Origin: a virus
IMG/VR virus record: IMGVR_UViG_3300030116_001611
Coordinates: 1 to 29,447 of that record
Strand: one strand, 5' to 3'
DNA length: 29,447 nucleotides
Shown: positions 14,287-23,725 of the stretch, one piece after another
Position numbering within the stretch: the stretch's first letter is position 1
Layout of the letters: every line of letters starts with the position of its first letter
Program-made: the position numbers and the translations under genes
Notes under the pieces: generated by a model
Database searches by the model: none
What the model was told of the DNA's origin: nothing
Seen by the model: only the letters and a program-made list of their open reading frames with translations

Positions 14287-15321
14287 TCAAAACTCCTCAA
14301 TAATTTTCATATTAACTGAAAAGGTATCAAATGCAACTTGTCTCATAGATAGAGAATTTTGATTAAATCTAGCAAAAATATGCTCTGACTCTGCCCCATC
14401 TCCAGCAGAGCTGTTATCAATGCTAAAAATAAATGGTAGTCCATTCCCATTAGTCATGTTCCAGACATCTTCAACAACTGCATCATCAGCTAACTGATTT
14501 GATGTGTATTCATCTGGCATGACATCTGTAGAAGCTAAATGGCTAAATGACATATCATAAGAAATTCTGCCTCCATAAATGTTCTGAGGATTAGATGAGA
14601 TTGAAAACGGAGATTTAGATGTTGAACTTGCTAATCTTCCAAAATTAGTAATATTAGAATATTTTTGACCTCCTAAACTTTCATTTATTTTAACACCATC
14701 AAAAGTAATTGATCTGGTAACTGCTAAGTCTGGACTCACTGGCATATCATAAAACTGACCTATCATAATGCACCCAATAGATAGATCTGTTGATGTAAAT
14801 GTTCCATCACTTCCCTCAAATTGTAATCCAAAAAACTGCTCACTATTTTCTGTAAATGTTATAATAGTTGATCCATTTGTAGCTGGAGTAACCAGAAAAG
14901 GATCTGATCCAGTTATAGTATCTGCATTAACAACTTCTGTTCCTTGTATTTCAGTTGCACTAGCATCATGATCTATCACATTTATTCTGTTTTCATTAGC
15001 CGATGAAGCTAACCTAAATGATGCTCCTGCACTTACCATGTTATGATTTAAAATAGCTAAAAAACTATATTTTTTACTTGAGTCCCCTTTATCAATTATA
15101 ACTGCAACATGCCCATCAGTATCAGCACTTGTGTCAAAAGTAACTAAATTTAAAGGGTTCATATCAAACAACTCTGCTTCTGATCCAGTCACAAAAGTTC
15201 CCATAAATCCAGATCCAGTTGCCATTACATCAAAATTTCCATCTTGTGCAACTCCTCTTGATAATCTGTAGCTAATATCATCCACATAAAATCTAGGGGT
15301 TCTTATATTCATATTTGCCAT
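14287..15321 (-). CDS. Tail structural protein, last gene of the late operon
   Basis: The 344-residue product begins MANMNIRTPRFYVDDISYRL, a start I associate with tail-tip proteins of marine phages. The whole sequence is beta-rich with many Ser, Thr, Asp and Asn (FLAILNHNMVSAGASFRLAS, SRSITFD-type strands) and no cysteine pairs. It contains FFGLQFEGSD and a C-terminal part NSLSMRQVAFDTFSVNMKII. It follows the 759-residue tail protein by 9 bases. Likely a tail-tip or fibre-attachment component; exact role unknown. Confidence 0.7.
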   Translation of the reverse strand: MANMNIRTPRFYVDDISYRLSRGVAQDGNFDVMATGSGFMGTFVTGSEAELFDMNPLNLVTFDTSADTDGHVAVIIDKGDSSKKYSFLAILNHNMVSAGASFRLASSANENRINVIDHDASATEIQGTEVVNADTITGSDPFLVTPATNGSTIITFTENSEQFFGLQFEGSDGTFTSTDLSIGCIMIGQFYDMPVSPDLAVTRSITFDGVKINESLGGQKYSNITNFGRLASSTSKSPFSISSNPQNIYGGRISYDMSFSHLASTDVMPDEYTSNQLADDAVVEDVWNMTNGNGLPFIFSIDNSSAGDGAESEHIFARFNQNSLSMRQVAFDTFSVNMKIIEEF

Positions 15322-15330
15322 ATTTATCTC

Positions 15331-17610
15331 CTATGAAATTTGTTTAGCTTTAATTTTTAATTCTCCCCTAGATCTTGATGTTGTTATGATCATAAAATTA
15401 ATATTTGACCAGCTACTAGAGTTATATCCAAAAGGGGTCTCTGGATACATATTATTATTATCAAATTGAAGAATAGACCCAACTTCTAAATCATAAAAAG
15501 CTGGATTAACTAAGGTAAAATCAATTTCTAATTTTATATCACCAAATAAATTATAATAATGACTTATAAAAGTTTGTAATGTTCCAGCATCAAACTCAAC
15601 ATCATTTGGATTTTTTACAAAATCTAGTGTAAATGTTCTTATATTTTCTTTTGTTTGAATATTATATTTAGTTCTAGTGGCATCTACTTTGTGAGTCTCT
15701 TGCCTTCTATGTTCAGCTATTGCAGGATGCCTTCCAAAGTTTACAACCATACTTGTGAATATTTCATTAAAATCCACATGTCTTAAACTTACATCTGCTA
15801 TATCATTTTTTGATAGAGTGGTTATGTCTCCAGAGCTATATGAGTTTTTAATATAAATATATTGTGGCTTTGTTGAGTCTCCTTGTTTGAATCTAAAAAT
15901 AAAACACCCTTCAAACTGCATTTGCTCAAGAACTTCTTTTAAATCAAATTCTTTATTTATCCATACCCTTACATCCCAGTCACTTCTATTGCTGTTTAAA
16001 CTTGTCCATCCATCAATATTTACATTTGGACTTGTTGCAACATCTAAGCCAGTAAATCTATTTAATAAATCTAAATGAGCTTCATGAATATTTAAAACTG
16101 GTGATCCACTTCCAGTGATATTGTCACTCGGCCCATCATTAGCTATGTATAATTTTTTAGGGGGTTTTTTCTCTTCTCTACTTGCTACAATTTTTATATT
16201 ATAAATTTTAAAACTTCCTGCTACTGCACTAGCTGTAAATCCATCCCAGATCATAAATACATAAATTTTGTCTCCATTATTAGATGAATAAGGTAATTTT
16301 ATAGTATTTTTAGAAACATCAGCAGTAATGTTATTATCTACAAAATTTTCTGATGGAGTACCTACTGCTAAAATAGCTTTTCCTCCATCAGTTGTTTCAT
16401 CCCATTCATATTCAAACTCTAAAATATTTAAATTTCTAGTGGTAAATATTTCCTCATTATCTTCATGAGAAATAGCTGTAGTGTTGAAAGCTCCTCTAGT
16501 TACTGTTAATGTATTTGAAGAAACATTTGTTATTGTCATTATTTCTTCTTTTAACTTAATCACTGCACCTTCAAAAATATCATTAGTGCTAAAACCACTA
16601 TCTATATTAAATGTATCTGCAGTTGCATTAAAATCAGAGTTATTTACTTTTATTTCATTTTGATCAGAATCAACAACCTTCTTAAAAGACTCCTCATCTT
16701 CTGGAATATTAATATCAAAAACATATCCAGCTAATAATGTTGAGCTTGTTGATGCAGTAAACTGAGCAAATGTGCTAGAATTTCCATCAATCATGTTTGC
16801 TGTGTTTGATGCTGTAATTCCAGAGTCTAATTGATATTGAGTTAATTTATTTGGAGTTACTGTAAAAATATGTCTACATAAAGGGTTGGCTTTTGCATGA
16901 TCAGCGTTGTCTGTGTTTACAGTTGTGTCTATTGCATCTAATAAAGGAACAAAGACATTAAATTGCTCATTATAAATAGCCAACTCTGCTTCTGCACTTG
17001 CACTATTTGCATTTGTATATAAAGCAAATCCCTCATGAATTTTATTAAACTCTACTGGTCTATAAGCATAGGAAGTTAAATCTGTTACATCTTGAGGACT
17101 TGCTAAGGTAGATGCTGAGTTTCTTGTGTAGTTTCCATAAGCAATAGGAACTATTTTTCTTTTATCTGTTGTCCTTGTGTCTGGAATAGTTATCATGTTC
17201 CAAGGTCTATGACTATTCATCCTTATATTTAATTTTTGCCCATCTGTTGTGATGCTTACAATTCTAAATGATCCAATTTGAGTAGGAGTGTCCTCATTTA
17301 TCTTTGAATGAACTGTACACTCTCTGTTAATATAAGCATTTGTGCCTCCAAATAGCTCCTTGCTGATCAAATCTCCTTGATAGGTAAAGTCTGGTATGCT
17401 TATAGTTATTCCACTTGTTTTAGCTGTGCTTCTCATTAAGTCAATAGACTCTCTAATGCTAGGACTGTTTAATATTACACCATGATAAAAATTAGAATTA
17501 TAAGTGACATCTGAAAATGCAAAATATAAAAATCCACTATTATTATTGGATAATTTAAAAAGCCAATTTTCTCTGATATTCCCTAGCTTTATTGAAGTCC
17601 CAAAAGCCAT
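15331..17610 (-). CDS. Large tail-tip / baseplate hub-like protein
   Basis: At 759 residues, after the tape measure and before the last tail gene, this occupies the usual place of the distal-tail or hub protein. The N-terminus (MAFGTSIKLGNIRENWLFKL, then GFLYFAFSDVTYN) and the part SPSIRESIDLMRSTAKTSGI to about residue 130 look like the tail-tip proteins that begin with an 'embedded beta-ring' segment. The centre (about 300-480) is repetitive beta sequence with an Ig-like look. The region WTSLNSNRSDWDVRVWINKE (about 540-560) precedes helices, and the end is beta-rich. No protease or hydrolase motif seen. Its stop overlaps nothing; its start abuts the tape measure stop. Confidence 0.75.
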   Translation of the reverse strand: MAFGTSIKLGNIRENWLFKLSNNNSGFLYFAFSDVTYNSNFYHGVILNSPSIRESIDLMRSTAKTSGITISIPDFTYQGDLISKELFGGTNAYINRECTVHSKINEDTPTQIGSFRIVSITTDGQKLNIRMNSHRPWNMITIPDTRTTDKRKIVPIAYGNYTRNSASTLASPQDVTDLTSYAYRPVEFNKIHEGFALYTNANSASAEAELAIYNEQFNVFVPLLDAIDTTVNTDNADHAKANPLCRHIFTVTPNKLTQYQLDSGITASNTANMIDGNSSTFAQFTASTSSTLLAGYVFDINIPEDEESFKKVVDSDQNEIKVNNSDFNATADTFNIDSGFSTNDIFEGAVIKLKEEIMTITNVSSNTLTVTRGAFNTTAISHEDNEEIFTTRNLNILEFEYEWDETTDGGKAILAVGTPSENFVDNNITADVSKNTIKLPYSSNNGDKIYVFMIWDGFTASAVAGSFKIYNIKIVASREEKKPPKKLYIANDGPSDNITGSGSPVLNIHEAHLDLLNRFTGLDVATSPNVNIDGWTSLNSNRSDWDVRVWINKEFDLKEVLEQMQFEGCFIFRFKQGDSTKPQYIYIKNSYSSGDITTLSKNDIADVSLRHVDFNEIFTSMVVNFGRHPAIAEHRRQETHKVDATRTKYNIQTKENIRTFTLDFVKNPNDVEFDAGTLQTFISHYYNLFGDIKLEIDFTLVNPAFYDLEVGSILQFDNNNMYPETPFGYNSSSWSNINFMIITTSRSRGELKIKAKQIS

Positions 17611-19382
17611 TATGTCTCTAAGGTTGCTCTGTTATCTGATAAAGCTGATTGAATTGCAGGAATAATTGTATCAACAACAGTATCATCAACTAATGGAGCT
17701 GAAATATTTAAGGTTATATTGTTCCCCATGTTGCCAGTAAGATTTTCCTGCTGTGCTTGGTTTAAAATCACTTCTCCTGGAGTTAGCATGGCTGGTACTG
17801 AGTCTGTGTTTCCTTGTCCCGGAACTATACCACCTTCTGCAAAGTTTCTGGCTATTGTGCTAGACATCAATGATCCAAAAGCCGCACCCCCAGCTATAGC
17901 CAAAGGTGCTGAAATAATTGGAGGGAGTGGGGTAGTAGCTAAAAATTTACTAATATAAAAAGCCACTGCTTTTTGTACTTCTCCACTAACAAAAGATATA
18001 GTAGCTTGTTTTGCCGCTTTCTCAGAAGCAAATAAAGCATCTGAAGTTGAGTTAATTGCACCAGCAGAAGCTATAGCAGAAGCTATGGCAGTGTCTAAAT
18101 TTTCATTAAATACTTTAAAATTATCAGAACTGCTTTTTGTTTTGGTTTCTAAATATCCTAATGATTCAGCTAGTTGTGGATATTGATCTATTAACCTTTG
18201 AATATTTTGAGCCTCTATCTCTTGCTCTTCTGCTCTTTCCCTAGATGTAGCTAAAAATTTCTGATAACTTTCATCACTTTGATTTATTATTTCATTCTCT
18301 GCTCTTCTAAGTTCAAGTGTTTGAGGTAATGTGTTTTCATTAACAAATTGAGTTAATTCTGCTTGTTTTTGCTCTTCTATAAGCATAGCACTTAATGCTG
18401 TTTGAACTAATGCAACTTGCTTTTGATAATGTCCATAATTTGTTGATGTTTCTTGAATAAATTGATTATTTCTAGCCAGTTCATTTTGTAACTCTACTAA
18501 CTCTTCTTTTGATAATCCTTTGATAGAATTTGCAAAAGCATCTATTTTTGACTGTGCAGAATCATCAACAATTCCAACAAAAGTTCCAGAGACTTCATCT
18601 CCTAAAGTTATCATGCTAGTCATGGAGTCTGCCATTGAAGCAAGTAAACCAGTAACAGATCTAGTAATTGGACTTAATTTCTCTCCTATTGCAATAGATA
18701 AAGTTTCCATTGATACTGACAACTGTGCTACAGTGTCTTTTGTGTTCAGTTGCTCTTCTCCTAAGTTTGCAACTAACTCATTTGCAACTTTCATAGTTTC
18801 ATTAACAAAAGCTTGTTTTTTTTCTTGATCTGTTAATTCTTTTACAGTTTTATTAATTGAATCAGCAAAATTTTTATTAGCTTTTTCAATATCAACCATA
18901 ATACCTAAGTTATCTAACATTAATTTTGACTGCCTACCTAAACCAGTCACTAATGATTCAACTCCAAACCTTGTGTCTTGTCCTAATGCTGATGCTAATC
19001 TTTGAGCAACATCAAACATATTAGCCATTTGTTCTTCATTATCTGTAATGCCTAAAAGCATGGCATTATTTGCTTGTTCCATCAACTCAATAGAGCTAAC
19101 TGTTCCATTAGTTGCTTTTGTGAACTTGTCTAATGCATCAGCAGAAAAACCAGAAGAACTTGCTAAATTTTCAAATCCAACAGATACAGCTTCAAACCTT
19201 CCAAAATCTTCAATAGACTTAGCAACCCCAGCTATAACTCTTTCAATAGCAACAAAAGCTGTGACAGCTCCTCCAACAGTCTTAGCCATTTTACCTATAG
19301 ACTGCTCTACACTTCCTAACCTTCTTTGAGCTTGTTGTTGTCCTTTTACACTTAACTTAATATTTAAATTTTTATCTGCCAT
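17610..19382 (-). CDS. Tape measure protein
   Basis: The product has 590 residues. The N-terminus (LSVKGQQQAQRRLGSVEQSI) and the Ala/Gly/hydrophobic helices that follow (VGGAVTAFVAIERVIAGV, about 30-55) are the standard start of siphovirus tape measures. Long helical and coiled segments follow, for example SALGQDTRFGVESLVTGLG and ENEIINQSDESYQKFLATSR. A hydrophobic stretch near the C-terminus (PLPPIISAPLAIAGGAAFGS, about 490-510) may insert in the membrane, followed by the Gly-rich EGGIVPGQGNTDSVPAMLTP typical of these proteins. At about 0.15 nm per residue a tail near 90 nm is implied (inference). No muramidase motif seen. Confidence 0.9.
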   Translation of the reverse strand: MADKNLNIKLSVKGQQQAQRRLGSVEQSIGKMAKTVGGAVTAFVAIERVIAGVAKSIEDFGRFEAVSVGFENLASSSGFSADALDKFTKATNGTVSSIELMEQANNAMLLGITDNEEQMANMFDVAQRLASALGQDTRFGVESLVTGLGRQSKLMLDNLGIMVDIEKANKNFADSINKTVKELTDQEKKQAFVNETMKVANELVANLGEEQLNTKDTVAQLSVSMETLSIAIGEKLSPITRSVTGLLASMADSMTSMITLGDEVSGTFVGIVDDSAQSKIDAFANSIKGLSKEELVELQNELARNNQFIQETSTNYGHYQKQVALVQTALSAMLIEEQKQAELTQFVNENTLPQTLELRRAENEIINQSDESYQKFLATSRERAEEQEIEAQNIQRLIDQYPQLAESLGYLETKTKSSSDNFKVFNENLDTAIASAIASAGAINSTSDALFASEKAAKQATISFVSGEVQKAVAFYISKFLATTPLPPIISAPLAIAGGAAFGSLMSSTIARNFAEGGIVPGQGNTDSVPAMLTPGEVILNQAQQENLTGNMGNNITLNISAPLVDDTVVDTIIPAIQSALSDNRATLET

Positions 19383-20045
19383 TTTTCTTGTCTGCTTTAT
19401 TTTTTAAGGCTAAACCCATTTCATTTTTAATAATATTAAACATTGTTAATTTATCTGCACTTGTCTCATCTAATGTTTTTCCCAGTGGAATGTTGTAATC
19501 AGTGACATAATGATACTCATTTATTAAGTTAAAATACTCATCATTAATAACATAAATAGGATTAGCAAATATGGGTAGAAGATAAAAAAGTTGCTGTCCA
19601 ACAGAGTAATCATCTTTTGTTGCAACCAATTCAATTTCTTCCCAGATATCATCTTCTGTAATAAAATCCTTTCTTTTTTTTGTAATAGGGGATAAAGCTG
19701 TGTAGGGTAATATTAATTGATCATGTGGCTTTTTATTAAAAATCCAATACCAAACAGTATAGCTTAATCCCCATCTCCTTTTTTTTCCTTGTCACTGTAA
19801 CCTAAATAATCCATTAGACATTGAGTCAAAATTTTAATTTGATTTACATAATCAAATTTTTCTAAATCTTTTTCTGGATCATTAAAAGCTAACTCAGCTA
19901 CAAAGGCTAATAAAGTATTGTATTCTTTTTGTTTTACATTTTTAGGGTCTTTATAAACATCAGAAAACCAGCCTTGTAAAGTGAGCTTGTCTTTATAGGT
20001 TATTTCTTTTACAATTATTTCTTTTTTATTGTGTTTTATTTTCAT
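19372..20045 (-). CDS. Tail assembly chaperone GT (predicted -1 frameshift product)
   Basis: The G frame starts at 20045 and shifts -1 at a run of eight A (19779..19786). Reading then continues RWGLSYTVWYWIF and on through ILPYTALSPITKKRKDFITE to the stop at 19372..19374. The fused protein would have 89 + 135 = 224 residues. The T part alone has no good start (only a TTG at 19629), lacks a ribosome site and stays open up to the slip site, which supports frameshifting. In lambda-type tails the G and GT proteins at a fixed ratio bind the tape measure during assembly. The T end overlaps the tape-measure start. Confidence 0.85.
19764..20045 (-). CDS. Tail assembly chaperone G
   Basis: This 93-residue product (MKIKHNKKEIIVKEITYKDK) is charged and helical, with AFVAELAFNDPEKDLEKFDY and an end in YSDKEKKGDGD. 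It lies between the major tail tube gene and the tape measure, the fixed position of gpG-type chaperones. The last codons contain the slip run that also makes the GT fusion. It coats the tape measure during tail assembly and is absent from virions in the lambda model. Confidence 0.8.
   Translation of the reverse strand: MKIKHNKKEIIVKEITYKDKLTLQGWFSDVYKDPKNVKQKEYNTLLAFVAELAFNDPEKDLEKFDYVNQIKILTQCLMDYLGYSDKEKKGDGD
19779..19786 (-). promoter_or_regulatory. Programmed -1 ribosomal frameshift site
   Basis: Minus-strand reading is GAA AAA AAA GGA in the G frame. The heptamer A AAA AAA is a classical slippery site. A -1 slip re-reads the last A as AGG AGA TGG, giving an open frame for 135 codons, while the G frame stops five codons later. 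Confidence 0.85.
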
Positions 20046-20048
20046 TGA

Positions 20049-21056
20049 TTAGCAAGTTACTTCAATTAAATCAGCACTGGATGTTATTCCAGATCCTATT
20101 GCTTTTACAGAAATATCTAACATCATTACACTTCCTTCATTAAAAGCAACATCTGTGATAATTGATTTAGGCATCTGAAATTCAAAAGCACCATCACTAG
20201 GGTCATTATCACTTCCCATCAATGTTATGCCAGTTGATGCCCCAGTTGTTTGTGAATTAAAAGCATTAAACATTCCTACAAAATTATTATCATAGACTAC
20301 ACTAAAACTAGCTGTAGCTCCAACTTCTCCAGATCTGGTTGCAACCTCAAAACCTCCAGCAGATATTCCACTAAAGACAACTGGATTGACTAAATCAAGA
20401 CTAAAAGAGCTTAGTACTGCATTTGCTGTTCCTGCTATAATTCTGTCATCTGCATCCCAGCTACTCATAAAATAATTATTTTTTGTAATAGCTGTGTCAA
20501 TAGCAGTGGTTGCATCTATTAAACTTTCAACAGTGCTTCCACTTTGAAAAGTAGCACTGAATTTGATTCTACCACCTTCGGTTCCTGCATCTCCAGAAAA
20601 ACTTAACGAAGTACACAAACAGTCCTTAAATGTTAAATCTGCATTAGTTTCCATAGCTGATTTAAAAACTATTGTTAAAATCTGATTTGATGTGGTTGTT
20701 GTTCCAGACTTATAACTAGCAGAAGCTACATTAGAAGCTAAAACATAAGGAACAGCAGTATCTAAGGTGAAATGAGATAATAATAAATCTAATACCTCAG
20801 TTGTAGCTGTTCCACTTACACTAAATTCCTTTACACTTTGAGTAATTGACTGATGAAAATCAGTTTCTTGTAATACTCTTGATCCACTTTTAACATCCAG
20901 AGCTTGTACTACTCCTAATGTTGGTGACCCTATAGAATCCACATCCACTGCAAGAAAACTATTTCCAGAAGCTCCATTGGCTGTGCCATAAGCATCTTGT
21001 TCTGCAATTAAAAATGAAAAACCTTTAGGATCGTATGCTGTTCCACTTACTGCCAT
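20049..21056 (-). CDS. Major tail tube protein
   Basis: The 335-residue product begins MAVSGTAYDPKGFSFLIAEQ, then DAYGTANGASGNSFLAVDVD, like major tail proteins that contain 'E..yGT...'. It is beta-rich throughout with VSGTATTEVLDLLLSHF and repeated strand-loop segments. The start has a strong AAGGAG site, fitting a high-copy protein. The position after the tail terminator gene and before the G/GT chaperones fits exactly. It should form the hexameric tail tube. Confidence 0.85.
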   Translation of the reverse strand: MAVSGTAYDPKGFSFLIAEQDAYGTANGASGNSFLAVDVDSIGSPTLGVVQALDVKSGSRVLQETDFHQSITQSVKEFSVSGTATTEVLDLLLSHFTLDTAVPYVLASNVASASYKSGTTTTSNQILTIVFKSAMETNADLTFKDCLCTSLSFSGDAGTEGGRIKFSATFQSGSTVESLIDATTAIDTAITKNNYFMSSWDADDRIIAGTANAVLSSFSLDLVNPVVFSGISAGGFEVATRSGEVGATASFSVVYDNNFVGMFNAFNSQTTGASTGITLMGSDNDPSDGAFEFQMPKSIITDVAFNEGSVMMLDISVKAIGSGITSSADLIEVTC

Positions 21057-21079
21057 TTCTGACTCCTTTTCTTATTTAA

Positions 21080-21499
21080 TTAATTTGCTTCAAAAGTCTG
21101 CACATTTAAAGTAATTACTGCTCTCATTTTACCTTCATCCTCATCTTTCTGATATTCAATGGATTCAACTTCTCCACCAAAATAATCATCTCCATCTTTA
21201 GCATTGTTATCTGGAGCAAATAACCTTTTTATATGTTCAGCTATATTTGATACTTGTTTAAAATTTTTAACATTTATCTCTCCCCCTAAATTTATTTCAT
21301 AAGTAATTGTTATTGATACTTGTCTTTGTTGTCCATTTGCAAATGTCTCTACAAGTGTATCTGCTAGGGGATTAATAACAATACTAGATGAACCTTTATG
21401 AGTGTCCATATAAACTGGAATAGATAACTCTCCACCTAAAATTTTTCTCATATTAGATATGACTTTATCATAGATAATATTTGTGTAATCAATAGGCAT
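21080..21499 (-). CDS. Tail terminator / minor tail protein-like
   Basis: The product has 139 residues (MPIDYTNIIYDKVISNMRKI ... SIPVYMDTHKGSSSIVINPL). The alternation of an N-terminal helix, strand pairs (QRQVSITITYEINLGGE), a helix with SNIAEHIKRLF and closing strands (MRAVITLNVQTFE) is the pattern of tail-terminator proteins. It overlaps the start of the adaptor by one base and precedes the tube protein. The ring caps the tail and joins it to the head. Confidence 0.7.
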   Translation of the reverse strand: MPIDYTNIIYDKVISNMRKILGGELSIPVYMDTHKGSSSIVINPLADTLVETFANGQQRQVSITITYEINLGGEINVKNFKQVSNIAEHIKRLFAPDNNAKDGDDYFGGEVESIEYQKDEDEGKMRAVITLNVQTFEAN

Positions 21500-22470
21500 T
21501 AGATTCTACCTACTCTTCCATATTTAACTGGTTGAACTCTTGTGCTAACTCTGGGGTTAATCTCTAGCTCCCATTCATCATTAGTTGTATATACCCCATC
21601 AGAAGCCATTATTTCCATGTTTTTTCCTGCCATATCCCAGTTTCCACTTAAAGTCTCAGTGTCTATTATTTTGTTAATTTTTAAGCCATTATCAGCTTTT
21701 CCAAACACATCAAAAGTAATACTAGAAGCTGATCCATAACTCAAAGTCCCTCCAGATGTTATTATAATTTTTAATTTATCCCACTCACTTGGAACACCTT
21801 TAACATCTATAATTGATCCAGTAGTGTTTGAGTCTATTGAAACTTCTCTGATAATTCCAGCAAGTTTCTCACTTGTTTCATCTTGATATAAAACAATGTG
21901 TCCATTTCTAACTTTATCTAAATCCCCAGTAGCTTCATCATTAGTGACTCTAGCTTTTAACTCATTTGCTTTGTCTAAATCATAGGGAGCTATCAAATAA
22001 TAACAAGCCATAGCGGCAGTGCTTAAAACAATAATCTCTGGAAAATCATGTCCAGTAGATGAATTTGTTGAGACTCCTTTTCTTTTATAGATAGGAACTC
22101 CAGCAACAGATCTAACATAATCACTAGCTCTGCTGATTGCTGTGCTAATATGAGTGCTAAAATCAGTGCCACTTTCAACAATACTAGAGTTTAATGTATT
22201 TGCTGATCCTCCTTGTTGATATAACTCAAGTAAATCAGTTGCAGAATTATATTTATATTCATTATCAGCATTAGGAGTGTCTGTCACTACAGTCATTTCA
22301 ACACCATCAACATATAGCTGGTCTACTGTTCCAGAATCATATAAATAAAATAAATGAGTTGTACCACTAGCAACAAAATTACTGGGTAAAATTCTTTTAG
22401 AATCATATTGATCAATATTAGGGACTAAAAATCTTAAATCTGCACTATCGCAATAACTAAACTCACTCAT
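21499..22470 (-). CDS. Head-tail adaptor-like protein with extra C-terminal domain
   Basis: The 323-residue product begins MSEFSYCDSADLRFLVPNID, a 'YC...DL....P' start typical of phage gp6/DUF1320-like adaptors. A helix HISTAISRASDYVRSVAG (about 107-124) and ALSTAAMACYYLIA-type helices fit the four-helix adaptor core up to about residue 200. The rest (about 205-323) is beta-rich (LKIIITSGGTLSYGSASSIT) and may be an added domain. The gene overlaps its neighbours by a few bases. The adaptor would bind the portal side of the tail. Confidence 0.65.
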   Translation of the reverse strand: MSEFSYCDSADLRFLVPNIDQYDSKRILPSNFVASGTTHLFYLYDSGTVDQLYVDGVEMTVVTDTPNADNEYKYNSATDLLELYQQGGSANTLNSSIVESGTDFSTHISTAISRASDYVRSVAGVPIYKRKGVSTNSSTGHDFPEIIVLSTAAMACYYLIAPYDLDKANELKARVTNDEATGDLDKVRNGHIVLYQDETSEKLAGIIREVSIDSNTTGSIIDVKGVPSEWDKLKIIITSGGTLSYGSASSITFDVFGKADNGLKINKIIDTETLSGNWDMAGKNMEIMASDGVYTTNDEWELEINPRVSTRVQPVKYGRVGRI

Positions 22471-22688
22471 GCTTCTGCCTCTGGTCTTATAGGGTTTTCA
22501 ATTATTTCTATTTCTATCGTTTTAATTTTTTCTATTAATTCTAATAACAATTCTTTTTCCTCATAACACTGATTGTCTATAATAATATTTGTAATGTCAA
22601 GATGCTCTGCAATTTGTTTACATCTTAATATTATATCAAAAGCATTATAATCAGATTCTAATTTTTCTATATTTGAGATCTTTTCCAT
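22467..22688 (-). CDS. Small acidic helical protein, unknown
   Basis: The product of 73 residues is acidic and helical (MEKISNIEKLESDYNAFDII, ELLLELIEKIKTIEIEIIEN). Its start overlaps the metallophosphoesterase gene by 22 bases and its stop overlaps the adaptor start. It has no recognisable motif beyond heptad-like leucines; a connector or assembly cofactor is possible. Confidence 0.6.
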   Translation of the reverse strand: MEKISNIEKLESDYNAFDIILRCKQIAEHLDITNIIIDNQCYEEKELLLELIEKIKTIEIEIIENPIRPEAEA

Positions 22689-23725
22689 TTTAAATATTCT
22701 GCTCCCTCATAAGGGTCAAAAATTGTTGTAATTAATCTATTATCATCATCCTCATATCTTGGGTCAATTATAGTTACTGGACAATTAAAAATGTTTTTGT
22801 CATCTAATCCATTTTTATTAGCATACTCATCCATCCTTTTAAATGAACCCACTTGGATTGCATGAGAAATTAAGCCAGAACTGGGATCTTTTAAAACTTG
22901 ATAACCAGAAACATGTATATGACCAGCAGTTAATATATGATCCCTCCACCCCATCTGGACTGCTCTACTAACTGCATGAGCTGTGTTCCACATTGAATGA
23001 CCTTTAAATTGGTGTCTGGCATTTATCCTTACTTGTCTTTTATTAGGGAATTTTAGGTTAATTCTACAGCCATGATTACTATAAACTGTTTCACTATTTC
23101 TTATAATAAACTCAAGTGGATCTCCATCTCCAGACCAGACATCATGATTTCCACCCACTAAATAAAGCCACTCTAAGGATTTAACAAAATGCTCTGATAA
23201 CATCCATGACTCTTTAGCTGTTGTTGTTTGATTAGCATATAATCTGGCTAGTCTACCTATCCAGTTATTTTGGATGTCTCCTAAGTTACCAGCAAACATT
23301 CCTTCTGTTTTATTAATCAATTTAGTTAGTCCAAATATTTCAGATAAATCAGTTCCATCATCATCAACATGGGGATCACCAAAATGAGCAATTCCAATCG
23401 GCCCATTAATATTGATATTTATATTTACTAGCTTTTCATAAAAATCTCTTTTCTGTTTTACCTTAAATTTTTTAATTCTGTATTTAATTAAATCATCAAT
23501 ATCCATTTCTTTATTTGGTGGATATTTTTCTTGATTGAAATCTTTATTAAAAATTATGTTTGTTCTTGTGCTTCTTCTTTTGCAGTTTAAACAGAAATAT
23601 CTTTGTTTTTTATGTTGTGTTTTTCCATCTCTATGAATTTTTACAGAATTACAATAAAAGCAACTTACTACATTCTTATCAGAATCATATATTAAAGAGC
23701 CTTTTTCTTTCTGTTCTACTTGCAT
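22667..23725 (-). CDS. Zinc-ribbon / calcineurin-like metallophosphoesterase fusion
   Basis: The protein has 352 residues. Residues 22-48 form a zinc ribbon: CFYC, then QRYFCLNCKRRS, as in InsA-type transposase fingers ('QRY.C..C'). From about 112 to 330 the metallophosphoesterase motifs follow in order: HFGDPHVDDDG (Asp117, His119), GNLGDIQN, VGGNHDVW and AGHIHVSG, which hold two metals. The enzyme could act on nucleic acid or nucleotides, and the ribbon suggests DNA binding. It sits between lysin and tail-connector genes, not among replication genes, so the role is unclear. It is complete. Confidence 0.85.
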   Translation of the reverse strand: MQVEQKEKGSLIYDSDKNVVSCFYCNSVKIHRDGKTQHKKQRYFCLNCKRRSTRTNIIFNKDFNQEKYPPNKEMDIDDLIKYRIKKFKVKQKRDFYEKLVNINININGPIGIAHFGDPHVDDDGTDLSEIFGLTKLINKTEGMFAGNLGDIQNNWIGRLARLYANQTTTAKESWMLSEHFVKSLEWLYLVGGNHDVWSGDGDPLEFIIRNSETVYSNHGCRINLKFPNKRQVRINARHQFKGHSMWNTAHAVSRAVQMGWRDHILTAGHIHVSGYQVLKDPSSGLISHAIQVGSFKRMDEYANKNGLDDKNIFNCPVTIIDPRYEDDDNRLITTIFDPYEGAEYLKWKRSQI

